This document shows, in pieces, positions 43,247 through 49,479 of a stretch of 49,479 nucleotides of DNA. A program made the translations under genes and the position numbers. How positions within the stretch are numbered: the first letter of the stretch is position 1; every line of letters begins with the position of its first letter. The notes beneath the pieces were generated by a model, which saw only the letters and a program-made list of their open reading frames with translations, was not told the origin of the DNA and did not search any database. Source of the stretch: Eubacteriales bacterium (GTDB taxonomy: Bacteria > Bacillota > Clostridia > Christensenellales > UMGS416); assembly GCA_028693155.1 (NCBI GenBank), contig JAQUVY010000005.1, forward strand, positions 1-49,479, in the 5' to 3' direction.

Positions 43247-44374
43247 ATGAAAGACGCAATGAACAAGATCGGGCACTGGTTGGCCCGCAACCCTGTGCTG
43301 TGGATCGCCGGGCTTTTGGCCGCGGCGTCCTGCTTTTTGGTTCCGCCGTCGGCGGCTTATTGGGGCTATCTGGATGGGAGAACGCTGGCCATTTTGCTTT
43401 GCCTGATGGCAACGGTGGCGGGGCTGCGCGCGCAGGGCGTGCTGGATGCGGCGGCGAACCTGCTTCTGAAGCGCATCCGGGACAGCCGCATGCTCTGCCT
43501 GGGGCTGACGCTGCTGTGCTTTTTTGCGGCCATGTTTATGACCAATGACGTGGCGCTGCTCACCTTTGTGCCGCTGGCGTTGGCCGTGACCGGGGGCTTG
43601 AGCGCCGGGCAGGTCATCTGGATCGTGGTGATGCAGACGGTAGCCGCCAATTTGGGCAGCGCGGTCACGCCCTTTGGCAACCCGCAAAATCTTTATCTGT
43701 ATGCGCACTATGGGATGAGTCTGGGTGCATTTTTTCAAGCGGTGCTGCCCTTAGGCGCGGCGGGACTTGCCGCCTCGGCGGGGCTGGCGCTGCTGCTGCC
43801 TGCGCGGCCGCTGCCTGCCAGGCAGGAAAGCGGCGGGAAGCGAAGCCTTTCCTGGCGCACCTGGCTGTATGCGGGGCTGTTTGCGCTGTGCGTGGCGGCG
43901 GTGCTGCGCCTGGTGCCGCTGTGGGTCATGCTGGCGGGCGTGCTGCTGCCCATCGCTTTTTTGGACACAAAGCTGCTGGCGCGGGTGGACTACGGCCTGC
44001 TGCTCACCTTTGTGTTTTTCTTCATATTCGTGGGCAACCTCTCTGCCTTGACGGCGGTGGGCGGCTTTCTGCAAAAGACCTTGGCGGGGCGCGAGGTGTG
44101 GGTGAGCGCGCTGGCAAGTCAGGCGGTGAGCAACGTGCCGGCCGCGCTCATGCTTTCCAGCTTTACCAAAAACGCGGGCGGGCTGCTGGTGGGCACCAAC
44201 ATCGGCGGCCTGGGCACGCTGATCGCGTCCATGGCCAGCCTGATTTCCTATCAGCAATACGCCCGGGAAGGGGAGGCGCGCCGGGGCAGATATCTGCTGG
44301 TGTTCAGCGCGGTCAACTTTGCCTTGCTAGGGGTGCTGCTGGCCTGCGCGGCGATTTTCGGCTGGGGAAAATGA
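43247..44374 (+). CDS. SLC13/ArsB-like anion permease
   Basis: A 375-residue membrane protein with about 10-11 hydrophobic segments. Typical features of the SLC13/ion-transporter superfamily are TNDVALLTFVPLA and VAANLGSAVTPFGNPQNLYLY, and a symmetric second repeat near SNVPAALMLSSF. The superfamily moves dicarboxylates, arsenite or other anions. The exact substrate cannot be told. The ribosome site is poor for ATG 43247; ATG 43259 is an alternative. Divergent from the GH42 gene, sharing a 142-base regulatory region. Confidence 0.8.
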   Translation: MKDAMNKIGHWLARNPVLWIAGLLAAASCFLVPPSAAYWGYLDGRTLAILLCLMATVAGLRAQGVLDAAANLLLKRIRDSRMLCLGLTLLCFFAAMFMTNDVALLTFVPLALAVTGGLSAGQVIWIVVMQTVAANLGSAVTPFGNPQNLYLYAHYGMSLGAFFQAVLPLGAAGLAASAGLALLLPARPLPARQESGGKRSLSWRTWLYAGLFALCVAAVLRLVPLWVMLAGVLLPIAFLDTKLLARVDYGLLLTFVFFFIFVGNLSALTAVGGFLQKTLAGREVWVSALASQAVSNVPAALMLSSFTKNAGGLLVGTNIGGLGTLIASMASLISYQQYAREGEARRGRYLLVFSAVNFALLGVLLACAAIFGWGK

Positions 44375-44424
44375 AAAGCAAATCGAGCATTGTCGTTTTT
44401 CTTCAATCCCTTATGGGAGTTCAG

Positions 44425-44433
44425 TGTTATACT
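44425..44433 (+). promoter_or_regulatory. Extended -10 promoter of the esterase-MBL gene
   Basis: TGT followed by TATACT (44428-44433), 66 bases before ATG 44500. No clear -35. Confidence 0.5.
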
Positions 44434-44499
44434 AAATAAATATGGCGCGTGCGGGTTCATGCGCGCAGCCCAATGAATGAATAAAAAAGGAGAGACAGG

Positions 44500-46080
44500 A
44501 TGGATAAGTCGAGTTGCGTATGGAAGTCTCAGTATGAACAGCAGGCAAAGGCTTTTGCGTTTGCCGAGGCAAAGGACGATGCGGGAAAAACCCTGCCTTA
44601 TCGCCTGTTTTCGCCCGAAACGCAGGAAAACACGCGCTATCCGCTGGTGTTGGTTCTGCACGGCGCCGGGGAGCGGGGCGACGACAACAACGAGCAGTTG
44701 GAGCAGGTGAGCGCCGTTACCTTTGCCGACCCTGACCTGCAGGCGCAGCACCCCTGCTTTGTGATGGCGCCGCAGGTGCCGCTGGGGAAGAGCTTTTTCT
44801 CGCCGGAGGTGGAAGCGCCGCTGTTTGCCGAGTTGAAAAAGCTGCTCAACGAGCTGCCCGTTGATACCGACCGGGTCTACATCACCGGCCTTTCCATGGG
44901 CGGCATGGGTACCTGGGCTTACATCGCCAAGTATCCCCGCCTTTTTGCGGCGGCCATGCCCATCGCCGGGGCGGGCGATCCTTTTACCGTGCCCCAGGCG
45001 GGAAACATCCCCATTTGGGCGTTTCACGGCGCCGGCGACCCGGTGGTGTCGGTGAGCGAGGGAAAGACCTATTTTTCGGGAACGGCCTCGGGCACGGGCT
45101 TTGGCACGCGCGCTCTGGTGCGCGCCATGCGCAACGCGGGGAACCGTAATGTGCGTTATACCGAGTATGCCGACGGCTATATGGCGCAGCACTACAAAAA
45201 AGGTGAGCATTGGAGCTGGGTGCCGGCCTATACCGATCCCCAGGCCAGGGAGTGGCTCTTTGCCCAGCGCAGAGACAGCCGCACGCGGGTTCGCCAGGTG
45301 CAGCCCGGCCTGTGGTGCATGGATGACTGCTGGAACGATTCGCTTTATCTGGTGCAGGGCAAGGAGCGCGCCGTGCTCATCGACACGGGCATGGGCGAGC
45401 GAAATATGCACGAGTTTGCCGCGCAGTATACCCCGCTTCCCGTGGCGTGCGCCATTACCCACGCTCACGGCGATCACATGATGCGGGCGGGCGATTTTGA
45501 CGAGGTATATGTGTCGCAAAAGGAAGAGCTGCTGCCCGAGCGCATGCGTCCTTCCACCCAGCTGCGCCCCGAAACGATCCGCTACATCAAGGGCGGCGAT
45601 ACCATCGACCTGGGTGGTGTGACGCTGGAGGTCGTGGAAATGCCAGGGCATACGCCGGGATCGGTGGCCTTTGTCGATCACGCCCACAAGGCGATCTTTA
45701 CGGGCGATGCCGTAAGCAGCGGCACCATCGTGCTCATGGCGATCCCCGGCGCGTGGGACGTCAAGCCCTTCCGCGCGGCTCTGGTCGAGTTCCTCCCCGT
45801 GCTGGAGAAGTATGAGGACTACGCCGTCTACGGCGGCCATGGCGTGCAGGAGGCCGGCGTTTGGGAAGAGGCGGATTTCCTGAGCGACAGCCGCGGCGTG
45901 GGCGTCTATAACCCCATCTGCAAAGAAATGGTGCAGGACATGATCGCGCTGTGCGACGGCCTGCTGGACGGCAGCGTTGTGCCGGTGCAGCACGACTGGA
46001 ACGAGCGGTTGGGCAGATACAGCACAAAGGCGCAGCTTGGCCGCGCGGGCATGGTGCTGTTCCCCGAGCAGATCCGCTAG
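44500..46080 (+). CDS. Fusion of alpha/beta esterase and MBL-fold hydrolase
   Basis: A 526-residue two-domain protein. The N-terminal half (about 1-265) is a PHB-depolymerase/phospholipase-like esterase, with LHGAGERGDDN and the nucleophile Ser132 in GLSMGGMG. The C-terminal half (about 270-520) is an MBL-fold enzyme, with THAHGDH (320-326), EMPGHTPGS and FTGDAV. Such pairs are normally separate genes. The two may act in sequence on one substrate, for example an ester then a thioester or lactone; this is inference. No signal peptide. AAAGGAGAG precedes the ATG. It is 9 bases from the lyxose isomerase gene, so probably co-transcribed. Confidence 0.85.
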   Translation: MDKSSCVWKSQYEQQAKAFAFAEAKDDAGKTLPYRLFSPETQENTRYPLVLVLHGAGERGDDNNEQLEQVSAVTFADPDLQAQHPCFVMAPQVPLGKSFFSPEVEAPLFAELKKLLNELPVDTDRVYITGLSMGGMGTWAYIAKYPRLFAAAMPIAGAGDPFTVPQAGNIPIWAFHGAGDPVVSVSEGKTYFSGTASGTGFGTRALVRAMRNAGNRNVRYTEYADGYMAQHYKKGEHWSWVPAYTDPQAREWLFAQRRDSRTRVRQVQPGLWCMDDCWNDSLYLVQGKERAVLIDTGMGERNMHEFAAQYTPLPVACAITHAHGDHMMRAGDFDEVYVSQKEELLPERMRPSTQLRPETIRYIKGGDTIDLGGVTLEVVEMPGHTPGSVAFVDHAHKAIFTGDAVSSGTIVLMAIPGAWDVKPFRAALVEFLPVLEKYEDYAVYGGHGVQEAGVWEEADFLSDSRGVGVYNPICKEMVQDMIALCDGLLDGSVVPVQHDWNERLGRYSTKAQLGRAGMVLFPEQIR

Positions 46081-46089
46081 GAGGAAAGC

Positions 46090-46779
46090 ATGAAGCGTTC
46101 GCAGATCAACCGCGCCATTCGGGAAATGGAAGCGCTCCTTGCGGCGCACCGTTTTGAGCTGCCGCCTTTTTGCGGCTGGACACCCAAGCAATGGCAGGAT
46201 AAGGGACACGAATACGATGAGATCCGGGACAACATGCTGGGATGGGACGTGACCGACTTCGGCGCGGGAAAGTTTGATGAGTTTGGGTTCTCTCTGATTA
46301 CCCTTCGCAACGGCAACCAAAAACGGCCGGGCGATTATCCCAAGCCCTATGCGGAGAAGCTGCTGATGCTAAAACCCGGGCAGTATTCGCCCATGCACTT
46401 CCATTGGAACAAAATGGAGGACATCATCAACCGCGGCGGGGCGGATGTGCTCATCACGCTGTACAATTCGGATGAGGACGGCGGCTTTGCCTGCACCCCG
46501 GTGACCGTGCACAGCGACGGCCGCACCTATCAAGCCCCGGCGGGAACCAAGGTGCGCCTGCGTCCGGGGCAGAGCATCACCATCACCCGCGGGCTGTACC
46601 ATGACTTCTCGTTGGAGGCGGGCAGCGGAGCGGTGTTGCTGGGCGAGGTATCCATGTGCAACGACGATGAAAACGATAACCGCTTTTACGAGCCGCTTCC
46701 CGGCCGCTTCCCCACCTTTGAGGAGGATGAGCCGCCCTACCGGCTGCTTTGCATGGAATATCCCCCAGCAGCGGAATAG
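46090..46779 (+). CDS. D-lyxose/D-mannose ketol-isomerase
   Basis: A 229-residue cupin-type isomerase of the D-lyxose isomerase family (PF07385), the usual length. PMHFHWNKMEDIINRGG provides His103, His105 and Glu110 for Mn2+, and GLYHDF supplies another His. The family interconverts D-lyxose and D-xylulose and also D-mannose and D-fructose. Mannose from the GH38 enzyme could be a substrate. It follows the fusion gene by 9 bases with AGGAGG and ends at a strong terminator. Confidence 0.9.
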   Translation: MKRSQINRAIREMEALLAAHRFELPPFCGWTPKQWQDKGHEYDEIRDNMLGWDVTDFGAGKFDEFGFSLITLRNGNQKRPGDYPKPYAEKLLMLKPGQYSPMHFHWNKMEDIINRGGADVLITLYNSDEDGGFACTPVTVHSDGRTYQAPAGTKVRLRPGQSITITRGLYHDFSLEAGSGAVLLGEVSMCNDDENDNRFYEPLPGRFPTFEEDEPPYRLLCMEYPPAAE

Positions 46780-46783
46780 CGAC

Positions 46784-46816
46784 AAAGGGAACGCAGCAAT
46801 GCGTTCCCTTTTTTGG
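46784..46816 (+). terminator. Terminator after the lyxose isomerase
   Basis: A 12-bp stem AAAGGGAACGCA/TGCGTTCCCTTT with a 4-base loop and a T-run. Confidence 0.95.
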
Positions 46817-46836
46817 TGCGCTCGGATCGCCGGAGG

Positions 46837-47262
46837 TTAGGGCTCCGCCCGCATCCACTGGCACATGCCCGCGCCCTGCCGGTCGTTGGGGCGGGCGGCA
46901 AAGCCGAATGACTCGTAAAAACCCTCCCGATCTTTGGCGGCCATCAAATTGATCATAACGGCCTGCCCCGGCGCGAGCGAACCCCGGATATGCGCCATGA
47001 CCTGCGTCATCATTTGCGTGCCGATATGCTGCCCCTGGTAATCGGGGTGTACGATCACATCGCAGATGAGCGCCGCGTAACCGCCGTCGCCCACCAGCCG
47101 CGCCATCCCCACGGGTAGTGTTCCGTCGCAGGCCACGGTGAGGAACAGCGTGTTGCGCAGGCCGGTGGCGGCCTGGGTCTCCTCAATGGCGTTCCACCCT
47201 ACGGCCAGGCGCAGGCGGTTGTAATGGGCAACGGAGATGTGGTTTTGAAAGTGCAGTTCCAT
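46837..47262 (-). CDS. GNAT-family N-acetyltransferase
   Basis: A 141-residue GNAT protein. The acetyl-CoA motif is VIVHPDYQGQHIGTQMMTQVM and a C-terminal GFYESFGFAARP follows. It resembles small acetyltransferases of the YjcF/YhbS kind with unknown substrate. ATG 47262 has GAGGG six bases upstream; the longer in-frame ORF to 47427 crosses the divergent gene's start and is rejected. Confidence 0.85.
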   Translation of the reverse strand: MELHFQNHISVAHYNRLRLAVGWNAIEETQAATGLRNTLFLTVACDGTLPVGMARLVGDGGYAALICDVIVHPDYQGQHIGTQMMTQVMAHIRGSLAPGQAVMINLMAAKDREGFYESFGFAARPNDRQGAGMCQWMRAEP

Positions 47263-47380
47263 ATCAAGCCCTCTTTTAATGATTTTGTGATAATTGTAGC
47301 ACGCTTTGCGGGGGAAAACATTGTTTCCAACGAAAAAATGACTTATAATGAAAAGCAGAATATACACGGGAGGATCCATT

Positions 47381-47854
47381 ATGCGCGACAGCATTCTCAT
47401 TACCCGCCGGGAGAACGTGGAGCCCATCCATAAGGCCGAACGCCCTCCTTATGAATACCTGAAGTATGAAGTGACGCCGCGCAAGGACTTTGACCAGTGC
47501 TGTGTGGCGGTCTATGAAATTCCCCCGGGCAAGGCAGGCTATCCTTACCATTGCCACCTGGCCAACACGGAAGTGTTCTACGTGTTGGAGGGGGAGGGAC
47601 GCTTGGAAACGCCGGAGGGAACCCGGGCGGTGAAGAAAGGTGATTTTATCGCCTGCCCGCCGGGAGAAAACGGCGCACATCGTCTCTTTAACGCTTCGCA
47701 GGCCGAGCCGCTGATCTATATCGATTTTGACACGGCAAATTCGCCGGATATTGTGCATTACCCCGATTCCAAAAAGGTCGGGATCATTGCCCGGGGAATG
47801 GAATCCAAGTTTTTTCAAATGCGGGACGAGGCGGATTATTATGACGGAGAATAA
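47381..47854 (+). CDS. Cupin-domain protein
   Basis: A 157-residue single-domain cupin. Motif 1 is GYPYHCHLANTEVFYVLEGEG, with His and Glu ligands, and motif 2 is GDFIACPPGENGAHRLFN. Relatives include sugar isomerases and small-molecule sensors. No specific activity can be assigned. GGGAGG lies before ATG 47381. It overlaps the DUF1653 gene by 14 bases. Confidence 0.83.
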   Translation: MRDSILITRRENVEPIHKAERPPYEYLKYEVTPRKDFDQCCVAVYEIPPGKAGYPYHCHLANTEVFYVLEGEGRLETPEGTRAVKKGDFIACPPGENGAHRLFNASQAEPLIYIDFDTANSPDIVHYPDSKKVGIIARGMESKFFQMRDEADYYDGE

Positions 47855-48071
47855 AACGCCGGATCAATCGGTGCTGCCCGGGCGCTACCGCCATTACAAG
47901 GGCAACGAATATGAGGTGCTGTGCATGGCACGCCACTCGGAGACGCTGGAGACCATGGTGGTTTATCGGGCGCTGTACGGGGCGGGGGAGATCTGGGTGC
48001 GCCCGGCGTCCATGTGGAGCGAGTCGGTGGAGAAGGACGGGAAGCAGATTCCCCGGTTTGCCAAAATATAG
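47841..48071 (+). CDS. DUF1653 protein
   Basis: A 76-residue protein with the DUF1653 pattern GRYRHYKGNEYEVLCMARHSETLE..VVYRALYG..EIWVRP..MW. This small SH3-like domain is widespread in bacteria; its function is unknown. The ATG at 47841 lies within the cupin 3' end, indicating coupled translation. Confidence 0.85.
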   Translation: MTENKTPDQSVLPGRYRHYKGNEYEVLCMARHSETLETMVVYRALYGAGEIWVRPASMWSESVEKDGKQIPRFAKI

Positions 48072-48085
48072 CTGCGGCTGAACGA

Positions 48086-48114
48086 AAAAGGAGACCATGC
48101 GGTCTCCTTTTGTT
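48086..48114 (+). terminator. Terminator of the cupin-DUF1653 transcript
   Basis: An 11-bp stem AAAAGGAGACC/GGTCTCCTTTT with a 4-base loop. The same element may end the TlpA-like gene on the minus strand. Confidence 0.85.
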
Positions 48115-48126
48115 TATGGAAACGTT

Positions 48127-48723
48127 TTATTCCATTTTGGCCAGCGCGTCCTGCATCAGCTGGGCGTAGGCCTCTTTGCTGCGCATACCCACGATCACAT
48201 CCGACACCACGTTGCCTTGGGCGTCCACAATGAAGGAGGTGGGCAGTGACTGCACCAGCACCATGAAATCCCGGTTCAGCTGGGCGTCCGGGTAGATGTT
48301 AAGGTAGGTTACGCCTGCGGAGTCTAGGATTTCCTGCGCTTCTTCCCGGGTGCAGGAGGTGCTGTCTACCATGCCAACCACACCCATGCCTTGTTCCTTC
48401 AGTTCTTCGGAGAGCGCCTGCAGACCGGGCATTTCCTGCACGCAATAGCCGCACCAGGTGGCCCATACGTTGACCAGGGTTAGCCTGTTTTGCGAAAACA
48501 CTTCCTGCGTGACGCTGTTTCCCGCCATATCCTGGCTGGTGAAGGGGGGGAGAACGGTCAGTTCCTTGATAGAGGAAGGCCGAACGTAATCCGAGGAAGC
48601 CGTAGCGGCGGGAGCTTGAGAGTCGGCGGGGGTGGAGGCGGAGGGAGCGGCTTGGGGAGATGCCGCGCGGGCACAGCCGCTGAGCATGGCCAAAGCCAGC
48701 AGGACGGGGATCCATTTTTTCAT
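48127..48723 (-). CDS. TlpA-like thioredoxin-fold lipoprotein
   Basis: A 198-residue lipoprotein. The signal peptide ends in the lipobox LSGC (Cys17). An Ala/Pro/Ser-rich linker follows and then an AhpC/TSA-type thioredoxin domain (about 55-195) with the redox motif WCGYC (Cys91 and Cys94). It would oxidise or reduce proteins or peptides outside the cell membrane. It overlaps by ATGA the upstream polyferredoxin membrane gene, which could pass electrons to it across the membrane; this coupling is inferred. Confidence 0.9.
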   Translation of the reverse strand: MKKWIPVLLALAMLSGCARAASPQAAPSASTPADSQAPAATASSDYVRPSSIKELTVLPPFTSQDMAGNSVTQEVFSQNRLTLVNVWATWCGYCVQEMPGLQALSEELKEQGMGVVGMVDSTSCTREEAQEILDSAGVTYLNIYPDAQLNRDFMVLVQSLPTSFIVDAQGNVVSDVIVGMRSKEAYAQLMQDALAKME

Positions 48724-49479
48724 TTCTTGGGGTGCTCCTTATGCGTTGATGTAGCGTTCGGCTGCATCCTGAAACCGGAGGTAATGGCCTGCGTGGGGCA
48801 TACGTCTTTGCACTTGCCGCAGCGGATGCACTCGGCCGAATTGATCTGCCGCGTCACGTCCACCTGCATGGGGCATTGGCGTTCACACGCGCCGCAGGAG
48901 ATGCACTTGTCCCTGTCCAGCTTCATTTGGTAAAAGCTGAAGCGGTTGAACAGCGCATAAACAGCGCCCAGCGGGCATATGTACTTGCAAAACGGCCGGT
49001 ACAGCGCGATGGAGGCGACCACGCAGATCACCAGCACAGACAGCTTCCAAAAAAACAAGCCTCCGACCGATTGCCGCAGCCCCGCGTCCAGCGCAACAAG
49101 CGGAATGCCGCCCTCCAAGGTTCCTGCCGGGCATACCCATTTGCAAAAATACGGAGAAGCAATGCCGAACTCGTTGGTCAGCAGCAGGGGCAGCGCGATA
49201 ACGGCCGCCAGCACCGCGTATTTGACCCAGCGCAGAAGTCGGTCTACCCGCCGGGGTACGCTGCGCTTGGGCAGCGGGATCTTGTGCAGCAGATCCTGCA
49301 CAAACCCGAACGGGCACAAAAAGCCGCACACAAAACGGCCCAGAACAACACCGAACACCAATAGAGTACCCAATACATAAGCCGCAAAATCATATTTTTT
49401 GGAACCGAGCACCGCTTGCAGAGAACCGATGGGGCAGGAGCCGACGGCGCCCGGGCAGGAATAGCAGTTTAACCCCGGC
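48720..49479 (-). CDS. 4Fe-4S polyferredoxin membrane protein (NapH/YccM-like), 5' end outside window
   Basis: The frame is open to the right edge, where it begins ...NCYSCPGAVGSCPIGSLQAVLG, so the true start lies beyond the window. At least 252 residues are present: membrane segments (about four), CGFLCPFGF and CKWVCPAG, then C-terminal clusters CISCGACERQCP and CIRCGKCKDVCP. NapH-type proteins carry electrons across the membrane from quinols or ferredoxin. Its stop overlaps the TlpA-like gene by ATGA. The pair is probably a thiol-reducing system, as seen in many gut anaerobes. Confidence 0.88.
   Translation of the reverse strand, partial: PGLNCYSCPGAVGSCPIGSLQAVLGSKKYDFAAYVLGTLLVFGVVLGRFVCGFLCPFGFVQDLLHKIPLPKRSVPRRVDRLLRWVKYAVLAAVIALPLLLTNEFGIASPYFCKWVCPAGTLEGGIPLVALDAGLRQSVGGLFFWKLSVLVICVVASIALYRPFCKYICPLGAVYALFNRFSFYQMKLDRDKCISCGACERQCPMQVDVTRQINSAECIRCGKCKDVCPTQAITSGFRMQPNATSTHKEHPKK

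Overview
The window looks like chromosome from a GC-rich, spore-forming member of the Clostridia, probably a gut commensal. Support comes from a sigK gene with a pro-sequence, the ftsK-rimO-pgsA-cinA-recA core order, strong GGAGG ribosome sites, mother-cell-type regulatory signals and many host-glycan enzymes. I cannot name the species; Christensenellales-like is only a guess.

Layout. 1-400: AT-rich non-coding DNA, then tRNA-Leu(UAA) on the minus strand with its terminator. 438-5744: L-fucose catabolism, with a divergent DeoR repressor and fucA, a mutarotase, a RhaB-like kinase and fucI. 5881-9368: an alpha/beta hydrolase, a metallo-beta-lactamase-fold protein and a DUF1846 protein. 9369-9701: an apparently gene-free but structured region. 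9702-13198: a heterodimeric ABC exporter whose second subunit has two in-frame stops. 13417-23578: sigK interrupted by a DNA element. 23643-25899: an AlkZ-related protein, a membrane protein and a Dus enzyme. 26040-31946: ftsK/spoIIIE, rimO, pgsA and cinA. 31972-35772: a UroD-like protein, a DUF362 ferredoxin and a solute-binding lipoprotein, lying between cinA and recA. 36075-37133: recA with a LexA-like box. 37197-49479: acetyltransferases, a second CDP-alcohol transferase, GH38 and GH42 glycosidases, an anion permease, an esterase/MBL fusion, a lyxose isomerase, cupin and DUF1653 proteins, a TlpA-like lipoprotein and a polyferredoxin that runs off the right edge.

The main discovery is a skin-like element in sigK. 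The sigK reading frame matches the family up to Arg215 in sigma region 4.2 and then runs into foreign sequence. Its missing 23 C-terminal codons lie about 9.4 kb downstream, where they also form the in-frame 3' end of a large serine recombinase gene. Both junctions share GTTTCGCG. Joining them removes 9,445 bp and restores a 238-residue sigma-K. The predicted excised circle carries a 46-bp near-perfect dyad centred on a GT dinucleotide, as expected of a serine-recombinase attP. A 43-codon ORF overlaps the recombinase start behind a possible sigma-E-type promoter and is a candidate directionality factor. The rest of the element is a minus-strand sugar operon (UroD-like, ROK regulator, GH4, PfkB kinase, NagB, second UroD-like, P-loop kinase) and a small membrane protein. 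Excision would swap the C-terminal tails of sigma-K and the recombinase.

Elsewhere the genes suggest a glycan scavenger: fucose, mannosides, galactosides and amino sugars are all covered, but no sugar permease is seen in the window.
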